NCBI GenBank assembly: GCA_018401565.1
Contig: JAGYKS010000024.1
Coordinates: 176,409 to 240,408, forward strand
Direction of reading: 5' to 3'
Length of the DNA: 64,000 nt
Source: Acidimicrobiales bacterium
GTDB taxonomy: Bacteria > Actinomycetota > Acidimicrobiia > Acidimicrobiales > Acidimicrobilacustridaceae
Position numbers and translations under genes: made by a program. The notes below the pieces were generated by a model that saw nothing but the letters and a program-made list of their open reading frames with translations, had not been told where the DNA came from and made no database searches. Below are positions 1 to 9,667 of the stretch, piece after piece; position 1 is the stretch's first letter; the number at the start of each line of letters is the position of its first letter.

Positions 1-384
1 CACGCGTCGAAGTCCGGCACCTTCGAACGCAACGACCTGTATCCGGTCACGTTTGCGTCGGCCACCATTGTGGCCACTGCAGTGGCCAGCCGTCTGCGGT
101 GGCGCCCGGTGCTGGCAGTGGCCGCCGGGGTCACGGCCTACGGCGCTGCCTACAGCGTGGTGCACGAGATCTATGCCCATCGCCGGGCGCCGTCGTTGCG
201 CCGGCCGGCGGCACCGCTGGAGCAGCTGGGCAGCCGACACATGCGTCACCACCGGCGCGGTGGTGAGCCCTATGGAATGTTGGCCCCGCTGGTGGTCGAC
301 GTCGTGCAGTCGTCGCCTCGCGACGTGTCCACCCGCTCCCAAACGCCAGCACCCACACCCCAGCACCTGGTCGCCAGCACCTGA
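1..384 (+). CDS. carotene/fatty-acid hydroxylase-like protein, C-terminal part
   Basis: The reading frame is open at the window edge, so only the last ~127 residues are visible. It reads ERNDLYPV, then a hydrophobic stretch, then HEIYAH (HxxxxH, nt 163-180) and HMRHH (HxxHH, nt 238-252) followed by PYG. This His spacing is that of the di-iron fatty acid hydroxylase superfamily, and the RNDLYPV and PYG words recall CrtZ-type beta-carotene hydroxylases. By family knowledge it would be a membrane-bound oxygenase acting on a carotenoid or lipid. The last ~20 residues are Thr/Pro/Gln-rich and run into a 14-bp tandem repeat, so the natural C-terminus may have been altered by the repeat. Substrate not determined. 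Confidence 0.7.
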   Translation, partial: HASKSGTFERNDLYPVTFASATIVATAVASRLRWRPVLAVAAGVTAYGAAYSVVHEIYAHRRAPSLRRPAAPLEQLGSRHMRHHRRGGEPYGMLAPLVVDVVQSSPRDVSTRSQTPAPTPQHLVAST

Positions 385-416
385 TCGCCAGCACCTGATT
401 GCCAGCACCTGACTGC
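361..416. repeat. 14-bp tandem repeat, 4 copies
   Basis: Four consecutive 14-base units of the form cagcacctgatcgc with one or two substitutions each. The array begins in the last codons of the hydroxylase frame and ends ~10 bases before the convergent MBL gene. It is one of many short tandem arrays in this window. Confidence 0.9.
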
Positions 417-426
417 AGGCTTCTGG

Positions 427-1050
427 CTACCAGCCCCGGTCAACCCACTCGGCGAGATGGGGGCGCTCGGCGCCCACGGTGGTGTCGTCACCATGGCCAG
501 GCAACACCAGCGTCTGGGCATCAAGGGTGAACAGGCGGGTGTCGATCGACGAGATGATGGTGTCGAAGTCGCCGCCGGGGAACGTGGTGTTGCCCGGACC
601 GCCAGGAAACAGCGTGTCACCGCTGAACAGCACCGGGGCGTGATCGAGGCGAAAGCACATCGAGCCGGGGGTGTGACCCGGAGTTGCCAGGGCGTGCAGG
701 CGCAGCCGACCAACCTCAATGACCGACTCGTCTTCGATCACGTAGTCGTAGCTTTCGAGCATGTCGGCGTCGGCGGCAGTGACGCCCACCTCGTAGCCGG
801 CGTCACGCACGGCGGGAACGGCCTGAATGTGGTCCCAGTGGCCGTGGGTCTCGATCACGGTGCGCACCCCAAGCCTCTGGCACATCTCCAGCAGAAGATC
901 ATGTTCGTTGGCAGCGTCAATGAGCACCGCATCGCCCGTCTGGCGGCATCGCACCACGAACACGTTGTTGTCGACTGGCCCCACCACCACCTTGTGGATC
1001 TCGCAGATGCTGTCGCTGTGGTGCAGGGTGCCGGGGGTTGGGGACTCCAT
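427..1050 (-). CDS. MBL-fold metallo-hydrolase (glyoxalase II-like)
   Basis: A 207-residue metallo-beta-lactamase-fold hydrolase. It shows the metal-binding THGHWDH (HxHxDH) motif, a TPGHTPGS motif, SGDTLF with the bridging Asp, and the final LPGHG His. These mark the glyoxalase II/YcbL-like branch, which hydrolyses thioesters or related esters with a binuclear metal centre. It is cytosolic, with no signal peptide. The frame is open further upstream to a TTG at 1104, but the ATG at 1050 (MESPTPG) fits the family's usual N-terminus better. It is convergent with the hydroxylase fragment and divergent from the acyl-CoA dehydrogenase. The exact substrate cannot be told. Confidence 0.85.
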   Translation of the reverse strand: MESPTPGTLHHSDSICEIHKVVVGPVDNNVFVVRCRQTGDAVLIDAANEHDLLLEMCQRLGVRTVIETHGHWDHIQAVPAVRDAGYEVGVTAADADMLESYDYVIEDESVIEVGRLRLHALATPGHTPGSMCFRLDHAPVLFSGDTLFPGGPGNTTFPGGDFDTIISSIDTRLFTLDAQTLVLPGHGDDTTVGAERPHLAEWVDRGW

Positions 1051-1163
1051 GTGTTCAAGGGTAGGTCCTCCGGGTGGCCCTTGACCGGCTGGTCTAGTAG
1101 ACAAGCGGGTCTAGTACTCGCAGCGGGTTGAACCGCTCACCCGATCAACAGGGGGCCAGCACC

Positions 1164-2279
1164 GTGAACTTCGCCTTCAGTGACGAGCAGGAAGAACTGC
1201 GCAACATCGTCCGTCAGTTCCTCGAGGCCAAGTCGCCCGAGTCGGCCGTTCGTGAGCAAATGGAGACCGAGGCCGGCTACGACACCGAGGTGTGGGGTCA
1301 GATGGCCGAGCAGCTGGGCCTGCAGAGCCTCACCATCCCCGAACAGTACGGAGGCCAGGGGTACGGCTACGTGGAACTGACCGTGGTGCTGGAAGAAATG
1401 GGTCGCAGCCTGGTCTGTGCCCCCTTCTTCTCCACGGTGGTTCTGGCCACCAACACCCTGCTTCAGGCTGGTGACGAGGCCGCCTGTGCCGCCTACCTCC
1501 CCGGCATCGCCTCGGGCGAGACCATCGCCACGTTGGCCGTCACCGAGGCCAACGGCCGCTGGGACGAGTCGGGCATCGAGGCCACGGCCACCGCCTCCGG
1601 CGACGGCTGGACCATCGACGGCGCCAAGATGTTCGTGCTCGACGGCCACACCGCTTCGCTGATCGTGGTGGCGGCCCGCACCGCTGCCGGTGTGAGCCTG
1701 TTCGCCGTTGACGGCGACGCCTCCGGGCTGACCCGTACCGCTCTGTCCACCATGGACCAGACCCGCAAGCAGGCCAAGCTGGAGTTCGCCGGCACCCCGG
1801 CCACCCTGATCGGCACCGATGGTGGCGGTTGGGACGTGCTCAGCCGGGTCCTGGACCTGGCCGCTGTGGCTCTGGCCGCCGAGCAGGTTGGTGGAGCACA
1901 GGCCTGTTTGGACATGGCGGTGGAGTACGCCAAGGTGCGCGTCCAGTTCGGGCGGCCCATCGGCTCGTTCCAGGCCATCAAGCACAAGTGTGCCGACATG
2001 CTGCTGGAGGTTGAGTCGGCCAAGTCGGCGGCCTACTACGCCGGTTGGTGCGCCTCGGAGATGAACGACGAGCTGCCGGCGGTGGCCAGCCTGGCCAAGG
2101 CCTACTGCTCGGAGGCGTACTTCCACGCCGCTGCCGAGAACATCCAGATCCACGGTGGCATCGGCTTCACCTGGGAGCACCCCGCCCACCTGTACTTCAA
2201 GCGGGCAAAGTCCTCCGAGCTGCTGTTTGGCGATCCCACCTACCACCGGGAGCTGTTGGCTCAGCGCATCGGCATCTGA
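1164..2279 (+). CDS. acyl-CoA dehydrogenase family protein
   Basis: A 371-residue flavoprotein of the acyl-CoA dehydrogenase superfamily, which introduces the alpha-beta double bond into acyl-CoA and passes electrons to ETF. The N-terminus reads FAFSDEQEELR, as is typical. Mid-protein VQFGRPIGSFQAIKHKCADM is a family hallmark, and the C-terminal block has IQIHGGIGFTWEH and AHLYFKRAKS. The latter pattern is common in actinobacterial FadE paralogues, many of which form heteromers for steroid or branched acyl-CoA. The GTG at 1164 is preferred over an in-frame TTG at 1128 because GGGGG at 1151-1155 lies at ribosome-binding distance and the protein then begins VNFAFSDEQ. The gene is intact. The partner subunit and substrate are unknown. 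Confidence 0.9.
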   Translation: MNFAFSDEQEELRNIVRQFLEAKSPESAVREQMETEAGYDTEVWGQMAEQLGLQSLTIPEQYGGQGYGYVELTVVLEEMGRSLVCAPFFSTVVLATNTLLQAGDEAACAAYLPGIASGETIATLAVTEANGRWDESGIEATATASGDGWTIDGAKMFVLDGHTASLIVVAARTAAGVSLFAVDGDASGLTRTALSTMDQTRKQAKLEFAGTPATLIGTDGGGWDVLSRVLDLAAVALAAEQVGGAQACLDMAVEYAKVRVQFGRPIGSFQAIKHKCADMLLEVESAKSAAYYAGWCASEMNDELPAVASLAKAYCSEAYFHAAAENIQIHGGIGFTWEHPAHLYFKRAKSSELLFGDPTYHRELLAQRIGI

Positions 2280-2320
2280 TCGTGCTCCCCGGTGCGACAG
2301 CGGCACCGTAGGCTGACGTC

Positions 2321-2758
2321 ATGACCTGGGTGTTCGTGGTGCTCATCGCCGTGGCGGTGGTGGTTGTCGGGCTGGTCGTGGTGGGTCGCATCACAAGCCA
2401 GCTTTCGGCCGAACCGTCAACGTCGTACGTGGATCTCGACGACGCCGTGGTGTGGGTGGGGGATCATCTGTCGCCCGCCACCACTGCCGAGATCAGTTAC
2501 GACGACGTCCGCTGCGTGCTGGGCTGGTACCTCGATTATCTGGCGGGTCAGGGCATCGCCCGATCCGACGAGTTCGATCCCGCACCCACCGGGCCTTTGA
2601 TGGCCGACGAGGACGACGCCCTCGCATGGGTGCTCGGTCAGATGTCGGCCGCCGGCGACAACGCTCCAGTGCTCACCGACGCTCAGGTGGCCGAGATCTG
2701 TGACGTGCAGCGCTCGTACCTGGTCGGCATCGGTGCAGTGCGTAGCATCGACTCGTGA
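2321..2758 (+). CDS. membrane-anchored hypothetical protein
   Basis: A 145-residue protein with one N-terminal transmembrane helix (about residues 3-22, almost all V/A/I/L) and then an acidic soluble domain of ~120 residues. The soluble part has repeated Asp/Glu pairs and aromatic motifs (VLGWYLDYLAG, LAWVLGQMSAAG, DVQRSYLVGIGAV). No family was recognised. It starts 42 bases after the acyl-CoA dehydrogenase stop on the same strand and could be co-transcribed. Base composition is like its neighbours. The start is fixed by the helix beginning immediately after the ATG. Confidence 0.65.
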   Translation: MTWVFVVLIAVAVVVVGLVVVGRITSQLSAEPSTSYVDLDDAVVWVGDHLSPATTAEISYDDVRCVLGWYLDYLAGQGIARSDEFDPAPTGPLMADEDDALAWVLGQMSAAGDNAPVLTDAQVAEICDVQRSYLVGIGAVRSIDS

Positions 2759-2778
2759 CAGGCGATCAGGCCGCACCG

Positions 2779-2842
2779 TCATCCGAACACAGCGTTATCC
2801 GAACGCAACGTCATCCGAACACAGCGTCATCCAAACACAGCA
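2779..2842. repeat. 16-bp tandem repeat, 4 copies
   Basis: Four 16-base units of the type tcatccgaacacagcg. Copies 1 and 3 are identical and copies 2 and 4 diverge by a few bases. The array lies between the membrane-anchored hypothetical gene and the next small ORF. Confidence 0.9.
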
Positions 2843-2920
2843 GGCTTACGAACTGAACACCGTCCACATCGCCGTTCGCCAAGCGAAGCCGGCGATCTGA
2901 CCCAACCGGGGATCACCACC

Positions 2921-3157
2921 ATGCACCGACCGGGCAAGTTCGAACACAACCGATGGTTGGGCGACAAACGCAGTCAGGTCGTGTACGACCTCGACAACCT
3001 GCCTGACGACGATGCCGGGATCATTGACGAGCTCATGACCGCCGAGGCGTTTGCGTGCTTCGGGCCCGACTCGCTGGCCGAGGCCCGCAACCGGGGGTAC
3101 AAGGCATTTCGCGGCAACGGCAGCGGGGTGGCCGACGTGGACACCTCGGCGGCCTGA
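2921..3157 (+). CDS. small conserved-looking hypothetical protein
   Basis: A 78-residue acidic, soluble protein beginning MHRPGKFEHNRWLGDKRS. The middle part (VVYDLDNLPDDDAGIIDELM) is strongly acidic. No signal peptide, membrane segment or catalytic motif is visible and no family was recognised. It ends 13 bases before the probable GTG start of the alpha/beta hydrolase, so the two may be co-transcribed. It is supported by an ATG start, plausible composition and the absence of a better frame. No strong ribosome-binding site was seen. Confidence 0.5.
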   Translation: MHRPGKFEHNRWLGDKRSQVVYDLDNLPDDDAGIIDELMTAEAFACFGPDSLAEARNRGYKAFRGNGSGVADVDTSAA

Positions 3158-3170
3158 CGGCGACGCCGTC

Positions 3171-3954
3171 GTGGACGTTCGCCTCACGTCGGGGTCGGTG
3201 ACCCTCGATGCCCACGTGGCGCGTCCACGTCTGGCACCCGGGGTGGCCATGCCCGGGGTGGTCATCTCCCACGGCTTTCCCACCGGCCCAGGCAGTGGCT
3301 CTGACCCCGGTGCCACCCACGCCGAACTCGCCGACCGCATCGCCACCGAGATGGGTTGGTGCGCCATGTCGTACTCGGCTCGCGGCTGTGGAGCGTCTGA
3401 GGGGGACTTCTCGCTGTCGGGTTGGCTCACCGACCAGGGTCGCCGCCGCCGCCTACATGCGCGACCTCGACGATGTGTGGGGGGTGTGGCTGGTGGGATT
3501 CGGCACTGGGGGAGCGCTCGCCGTCGACGCCGCCGCCGATCAGGACTGGGTGCGAGGTGTGGCGGCGCTGGCCGCACCGGCAGACTTCAACGACTGGGCT
3601 GGCCATCCCCGTCGCCTGCTGCAACACGCCCGGGACCAGGGCATCATCCGTCGGCGTGACTTCCCCCCGGCCGTGGACCGTTGGGCCCAGGGCCTGCGCC
3701 AACTGGCCGCCGTCGACGCCGTGGGCCGGATGGCCGATCGTTCCCTGCTGGTGGTGCACGGTGCCGACGATGACCTCGTCCCGGTGTTCGACGCCCGGGT
3801 GCTGGCCGACGCCCACGGGTCCGCCGACCTGCGCATCATCGACGGGGCCGGTCATCAGCTGCGCCATGACCCTCGGGCGGTGGCCACGTTGCTGGGATGG
3901 TTGGACCGGCAACGCAACGAGACCCACACCGCCGCACCGGGCGTTGGCGGGTAG
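3171..3954 (+). CDS. alpha/beta hydrolase-like protein (frameshifted), nucleophile Ser replaced
   Basis: About 260 residues with the alpha/beta-hydrolase order: VVISHGFP strand and oxyanion loop, GWCAMSYSARGCGASEG, the nucleophile-elbow region, HGADDDLVP (acid) and GAGHQLRHD (His). The frame breaks at about 3436. Removing one G from the ggg there gives DQVAAAAYMRDLDD, so a homopolymer insertion is likely. The elbow reads GFGTGGAL: the usual Ser of GxSxG is Gly, although the acid and His remain. That predicts a non-hydrolytic member or one using another mechanism, unless this too is a sequence error. Its 3' end overlaps the convergent channel gene by about 100 bases. Cytosolic; substrate unknown. 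Confidence 0.7.
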
Positions 3955-5716
3955 TCGACACGGGCTGCATCCAACGGGCCTGATAACGGCCCGACACGGG
4001 CCCGCCGGCGTTTGCCGGAGCCTTCCGTCAGGCGACGGGCGGCATGCTCGGCCTCGTGACCACCCAGGAGCAGCAGCGAGCCACCCACGGGCAGCAGATG
4101 ATCGGCACCCGGGTTGGCGGTGGTGGTGCCGTCAGCGTCAACCACGGCCACGACGCTGCATTGGGTGCGAGCCGGCAGGTCGGCGCTGGCCAGGCTGGTG
4201 ACCTTCGAGAGTCGAGCGGCACCGGCATGGTGAACACCTCGGAGCCCTCGGCCAGCAACACCGTCTCGTTGCCGCGAAACTCCCGCCACACCGCATCGGC
4301 CCCCGCTGATGCGTACGACAACACCGAGTCGGCACCGGCGCGGTAGAGCGTCACCACGTTGCGATCCAGATTCGACCGGCACAGCAGTTCCACGTCGGGT
4401 CGAAGCTTGCGGACATACAACGCCAGATACACGTTCATGTCGTCGTCATGGGTGGTGATGGCCACGGTGGTTGCCCGGTCGATGCCGGCGTGGCGCAGCA
4501 CGGTGAGGTCGGCGGCGTCTCCGACCAGGAACTGCTCGTTGATGTCGTGCTCACGTTCGGGGTTGCGTTCAACCATGATGTGGGGCACTCCTGCCCGGGT
4601 GAGTTGCCCGGCCAGAGCCTTGCCCACCCGACCGGCCCCCAGAATCACCACATACGACGAGGGTGTGCCGCTGAGGTCGTCCGCCACGAAGGTCTGGTTG
4701 AACCGGTCGATGTGGTCGCTGGTTCCGGCCAGCACCAGCGTGGCCGACGGATCGACCACCGTGGACGCCCCGGCTGGAGCAAAACCACCGCGCATCCATG
4801 ATCCCAGCACGGTGGCCCCGGTGCGGGCCCTCACCGCAGCCTCGCCCAGCGATCGTCCCGCCAGCGGCGACCGGGCTGCGCCCACCTCGGCGATCAGCAG
4901 GTCGTCGCGCCGGCCCACCACGTGGGCGGTGCCCTCGGGTGACAGCACCCGTTGGGCCATGGCCTCGCCCAGCATGGGTCCCAACTCGAGCACCCTGGAC
5001 GCCCCGGCCAACTCCAGCACGTCCACTGACGCCGGCGAATTGGCCGTGGCCACAACGGGAGCCGAGGTGACGCCGCGGGCCGTGAATGCGATGTTGGCGT
5101 TGGCCGGGTCGCTCCCGGTGGTCACCACTACTGCGGCCTGGGCGGCCCGGGCGGCAGCGTAGGTGGCTGGGTCATCGAGCTCGCCGATCATGACCTTGAA
5201 TCCCAGCGAGCTGGCCTCGATGGCCTCGTTTGGCGACGACACCAGCACGGCGTAGGGCACCCCAGCTCGTTTGGCTCGGGCCACCAGGGCGTGCTCGATG
5301 GGTCCCAACCCCGTCAGGATCATGTGGTCGCTGAAGTCGGTGGGCAGATGCCGGGGCGTGGCCCGTTGGGCCCGGCGGTCCATCCACGGCATGAACACGA
5401 ACTGGATGAAGGTAAACGGCAACAGGACCAGGATCAGCGCCGAACCACTGAGCAGCACCACCACTGAAAACAGCTGGCCCACTCCCGAGGTGAACACCAC
5501 GTCGCCGTACCCGAGGGTGCTCATGGTCACCACGGTCCAGTAGATCCCCGTTGCCCATGAGTAGTCCTGGCCTTCGTTGGCCATGAGGACGTGGAAGATG
5601 GACGAATACACCCCGATGAGCACAATGAACAGGACGAGCAGGAAGAAAAACGGACGCAGGTTGCGCTCGCGCAGTGGCCCCGACATCCAGCTCAGCATCA
5701 GTGCCGAAAACTTCAC
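3855..5716 (-). CDS. potassium channel protein with tandem RCK (TrkA-N/TrkA-C) domains, frameshifted near the C-terminus
   Basis: About 600 residues. Two N-terminal transmembrane helices flank a pore loop with the K+ filter TLGYGD (about residues 72-77), giving a 2-TM channel. Two NAD-type RCK units follow: the first around ILTGLGPIEHALVARAKRAG, the second around VVILGAGRVGKALAGQL with a TrkA-C segment between. The first frame loses sense after VFTMPVP. Reading the next frame from about 4215 restores a second TrkA-C domain (LSKVTSLASADLP, then DHLLPVGGSLLLLGG). Restoring one G at gtgccgctc would rejoin them. GTG start at 5716. It probably conducts K+ under ligand control by the RCK ring. The 3' end, reaching into the hydrolase gene, is less certain. 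Confidence 0.85.
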
Positions 5717-5759
5717 TGCGTCCCCCTGGGTGACACCCGGGCCAGCGGGTGTGGTCGGA

Positions 5760-6338
5760 TCAGTCGGCCTTGGACCGACCCTTGGCCTTCATGGCCTTTT
5801 TCCACTCCCGCACCCGGGCCAACGACTCCGGTGAGTCGATGTCGGCCACTGATCGGGGCTGATCATCAGAAAACGGGGCGGTGGCCTGCTCCCAGCCTGC
5901 CGGTCGGACGCCCAGGCGCTTGGCCAGCATGGCGACAAAAATGCGTGACTTCTCGTCGCCGTAGCCGGGCATGGCCCGCACGCGGGTCATGAGTTCGTCG
6001 GCATCGTCAACGCCAGTCCAGATCGCAGCGGCGTCGCCGCCGTAGGTGTCGGTGATGTGTACGCACAGTTCGTGGGTGCGTCGACCCATGGAGGCCGGGA
6101 AGCGGTGCAGGGCGGGCTTGGTGGCAAACACGGCCACGAAGGCATCGGGATCCATGGCAGCAATGGCGGTGGCATCCAACCCGCCGAGGCGGTCACGCAG
6201 GGTGGCTGGTCCCTTGAACGCCCATTCCATGGGGATCTGCTGGTCCAGCAGCATGCCGATCACCAGGGCCAGGGGATCGGTGGACAACAGCTCGTCGGCT
6301 TCGTCGATGCCGGTGACGCGAATGGCTGGGGTGGTCAT
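5760..6338 (-). CDS. HhH-GPD-type DNA repair family protein (TIGR03252-like)
   Basis: A 192-residue protein with the N-terminal LLSTDPLALVIGMLLDQQIPMEWAF that characterises the actinobacterial HhH-GPD-family group catalogued as TIGR03252. Later it has the hairpin-like MPGYGDEKSRIFVAMLAKRLGV. By relation to base-excision glycosylases it may bind or process damaged DNA, but activity in this subgroup is not established. The DQQIP word replaces the usual glycosylase LSQQT context. It ends in a basic tail (KKAMKAKGRSKAD). Its start is 9 bases from the aceE stop, so it probably follows aceE in the same transcript. Confidence 0.8.
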   Translation of the reverse strand: MTTPAIRVTGIDEADELLSTDPLALVIGMLLDQQIPMEWAFKGPATLRDRLGGLDATAIAAMDPDAFVAVFATKPALHRFPASMGRRTHELCVHITDTYGGDAAAIWTGVDDADELMTRVRAMPGYGDEKSRIFVAMLAKRLGVRPAGWEQATAPFSDDQPRSVADIDSPESLARVREWKKAMKAKGRSKAD

Positions 6339-6347
6339 GGCCCGAGG

Positions 6348-9075
6348 CTACCGAACGCGCGGGCTGTCGGCAGACGTGTCGAGGCCGTGGTCGGTGATGG
6401 CTGCGGCCACCACCGATGGGTCCACCGATCCCTGAGGCGGCCAAGCGCGTCGAGCACGGCCACTTCCACACTGGCGGCGTCGACTTCGAAAAAGCGGCGC
6501 ATCGCCGCCCGATCGTCGCTTCGGCCGTAGCCGTCGGTGCCCAGCGACACAAACGGCCTCGACGCCGGGACGAACCGGCTGATCTGGTCGGGCACGGCCG
6601 TGAGGTAGTCGGTGACCGCCACCACCGGGCCATTGCCGGCCAGCAGTTGGGTGACCAGCGGGATGCGGGGCTCGTCGCCGGGATGCAGGCGGTTCCATCG
6701 CACGACGTCCAGGCCTTCTTCACGCAACTGCTTCCAGCCCGGCACGCTCCACAGCTCCACGCCGATGCCGCGGGCGGCCAGGGCGTCTCGGGCGGCAACA
6801 GCAGCGCCATGGCTGGGGCCAGAAAACAGCACTGACGCCTGGGTGGGCAGGCCGTCGGGAGCGGTGGCGAACCGGTACATGCCGGCCATGATGTCGTCGG
6901 CGGTGACGTCGTCGGGCTGCGCCGGCATCACCCACGGTTCGTTGTACACCGTCATGTAGGTGAATTCGTCGTTGGCGTCGGTGTCACCGTGTGACGGGTC
7001 GCTGCCGGGGCCGTACATGGTGTGCAAACCCCGTTCGACGATGACGGCCATCTCGTAGGCGAACGACGGATCCCACGCCCGACACGACGGCACCACCGAC
7101 GCCAGCAGGTGGCTGTGGCCGTCGGCGTGCTGCAGGCCTTCGCCGGCCAGGGTGGTGCGTCCGGCGGTGGCACCGACCAAAAAGCCGCGGGCCCGGGCAT
7201 CGGCTGCCGCCCAGACGAGGTCGCCCACTCGCTGAAACCCGAACATCGAATAGAAGATGAAGAACGGCACCATGGGGATGCCCCGGGTTGCGTACGACGT
7301 GGCGGCCGCCGTCCACGACGCCAACGAACCGGCCTCGGTGATGCCCTCTTCGAGGATCTGGCCGTTGGCGTCCTCCACGTAGCTGAGCAGCAGACCGTGG
7401 TCCACGGGCTCGTAGCGCTGCCCGCCGTGGGCGTAGATGCGGAACTCCCGAAACAGTGCGTCCATGCCGAAGGTGCGGGCCTCGTCGGGCACGATGGGCA
7501 CCACCCGTTCACCCATGTTGGGGTCGCGCAACAGGTTGCGGAGCATGCGAACGAACACCCCGGTGGTGGTGACTTCAGCTGTTCCCGACCCGGCGGCGAA
7601 CTCGGTGAAGGCATCGTGGCTGGCCACGGTGATGGGTCGCCGGGTGGCTGCGGGCCTCGACGGCAGGTTGCCGCCCAGCTCGGCACGCCGCAACGCCAGG
7701 TAGCGGGCCTCGGGCGATTCGGCAGCCGGCATCAGAAATGGCGCCTCGCCGGCGGCCAGGGCGTCCATGTCCAGCACGTCGGTGAGGTGGAGGCGCTCGG
7801 CCAGGGTGACCAACTGGATGTCGGTCATTTTCTTGATCTGGTGGGTGGCGTTGCGACTTTCCACATCGGGGCCGAGCGTCCAACCCTTGATGGTCTTGGC
7901 CAGGATCACGGTGGGCTTGCCGGTGGTGGTGGCCGCAGCGTGGAAGGCGGCGTACAGCTTGAGGTAGTCGTGTCCGCCACGCGGGAGCGTCTCAAGGTCT
8001 GTGGTCCGACAGGTGCTCAACCATGGCCCGCAGTCGGGGGTCGGGACCAAAGAAATGGTCGCGGATGTGGGCCCCGTCGCTCACGGCGTAACGCTGGAAG
8101 TCGCCGTCAGGAGTGCTGTTCATCTTGGCCAGCAACACGCCGTCGGTGTCGGCGGCCAGCAGTTCGTCCCATTGTGAACCCCACACCACCTTGATCACGT
8201 TCCAGCCGGCGCCGGTGAACATGGCTTCGAGTTCCTGGATGATCTTGCCGTTGCCGCGCACCGGGCCATCAAGACGCTGCAGGTTGCAGTTGACGATCCA
8301 GTTGAGGTTGTCGAGGCCTTCACGTGCGGCCAGCGAGATGGACCCCAGGGTTTCGGGTTCGTCGGTTTCGCCGTCACCCACAAAGGCCCACACCTGCGAC
8401 CCGGTGGCGTCGTCGAGACCCCGGTTGGACAAATAGCGCAGGAATCGGGCCTGGTAGATGGAGTTGATGGCCCCCAGACCCATCGACACCGTGGGGTACT
8501 CCCAGAAGTGGGGCATGAGTCGGGGATGGGGATAGCTGGACAGGCCATCACCGGACAGCTCACGACGGAAGTGGTTGACCTGATCCTCGCTCAGCCTGCC
8601 GTCGAGGAACGCCCGGGCATAGGCACCCGGGGCGGCATGGCCCTGCAGGTAGATGTGGTCGCCGGGGCCTCCGTCATCCTTTGCCGTGGAAAAACCAGTT
8701 CATCCCCATGTCCATCAGGGCGGCGGCCGAGGCGAAGGTGGACAGGTGGCCACCGATGCCGTCGGCGGCGCGGTTTGCCCTCACCACCATCACCGCTGCG
8801 TTCCAGCGGATCATGGCCCGGATGCGCCGTTCGAGGATGGGGTCGCCGGGGAAATCTGGCTGGGCCGACGCAGGGATGGTGTTGATGTAGGGAGTGGACA
8901 CCGACGGCGGAAGTTCCAGACCCTGACGGCGGGCATGGTCGCCGAGTCGGGTCAGCAACAAATTGGCCCGCTCGGGTCCGTGGGCGGCAATGACGGCGTC
9001 GAGGGCGTCAAGCCATTCGCCGGTTTCGTCGGGGTCGGTGTCAGGCAGTTGGCGGGCGAATCCGTCGGGAGTCAT
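6348..9075 (-). CDS. aceE: pyruvate dehydrogenase E1 component, homodimeric type (interrupted by several frameshifts)
   Basis: The full ~910-residue thiamine-diphosphate E1 can be reconstructed from three frames. The N-terminal part runs from ATG 9075 to WFFHGKG (~8680). The middle covers [15 protein letters not shown] and the ThDP motif GDGETDEPE. The main part (~8000 down) contains [26 protein letters not shown], and the C-terminus ends [16 protein letters not shown]. Breaks lie near 8680 (an extra A in aaagg; removing it gives [17 protein letters not shown]), near 8000, and twice near 6440. Each side rejoins in perfect register, so sequence error is favoured. It decarboxylates pyruvate and acetylates E2 lipoate. 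The likely partners are the E2 and lpdA genes at 20.6-23.5 kb. Confidence 0.9.
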
Positions 9076-9120
9076 GTCCAACCATCATGCCGGGAACATG
9101 GCGCGATTACATCCGGCTGC

Positions 9121-9155
9121 GGCGTGTGGTCGGCGTGTGTGGTCGGCGTGTGGGC
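9121..9155. repeat. ~11-13-bp direct repeat, 3 copies
   Basis: Three tandem units built on ggcgtgtggtc with small length changes. They sit in the gap between the divergent aceE and RNase H genes, where the promoters must lie. Confidence 0.75.
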
Positions 9156-9191
9156 GCGGCGGGTCACCCACGGTGTGCCACCATCTGCGCC

Positions 9192-9667
9192 ATGACCCTT
9201 GAGGTGTACACCGATGGAGCGTGCCTGGGAAATCCAGGTCCTGGGGGCTGGGCGTGGGCGGTGCTCGGCGGGCCGTTTGCCAGTGGGGTCGAGGCGGCCA
9301 GCACCAACCAGCGCATGGAGATCATGGCCGCCATGCAGGCGGTGCGCACTCTGGGTCCCGCAGGTTCGTGACCTGCAGATCGTGAGTGATTCCACCTACG
9401 TCGTGAACTGTTTCAACGACCGCTGGTGGGAGGGCTGGATGCGTCGGGGATGGAAGAACTCCCAGCGCAAGCCGGTAGCCAACCGTGACTTGTGGGAGCC
9501 GTTCATTGCGTCTGGTGCGCGAGCACGGTGGGGTGACGTTTCGGTGGGTCAAGGGCCACAGCGAGGATCCCGGCAACGACCTGGTGGACGCGTTGGCCGT
9601 GGAAGCGGCCCAGTCCCAGCAGGGTCGTTCGGGTGGATCACTCGACAGCGTGGCGCCCGGGCCATGA
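9192..9667 (+). CDS. rnhA: ribonuclease HI (two frameshifts)
   Basis: About 155 residues, in three pieces. The first (ATG 9192) has [17 protein letters not shown] and [12 protein letters not shown], the second [24 protein letters not shown], and the third [27 protein letters not shown]. The catalytic carboxylates of RNase HI are all present: Asp of YTDG, Glu of MEIMA, Asp of SDSTY and Asp of NDLVD. It degrades the RNA strand of RNA-DNA hybrids in the cytosol. The first break (~9352) is cured by removing one G from ctgggtcc. The second is near 9510. The stop overlaps the next gene's ATG (ATGA, 9664-9667). Confidence 0.88.

Noticed and set aside
361..416. CRISPR array considered for the direct repeats here and at 2779, 9823, 11250 and 49341
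   Set aside because: The units are contiguous with no unique spacers, are 9-18 bp long, and no cas genes are present.
1137..2306. Long minus-strand ORF (389 codons) opposite the acyl-CoA dehydrogenase gene
   Set aside because: It is the antisense shadow of a well-recognised gene in high-GC DNA. Its product is Gly/His/Arg-rich with no family motif.
2290..2308. cggtgc/gcaccg hairpin after the acyl-CoA dehydrogenase gene as a terminator
   Set aside because: Six-base stem with no T-run, and the next gene begins only 12 bases later. Not supportable.
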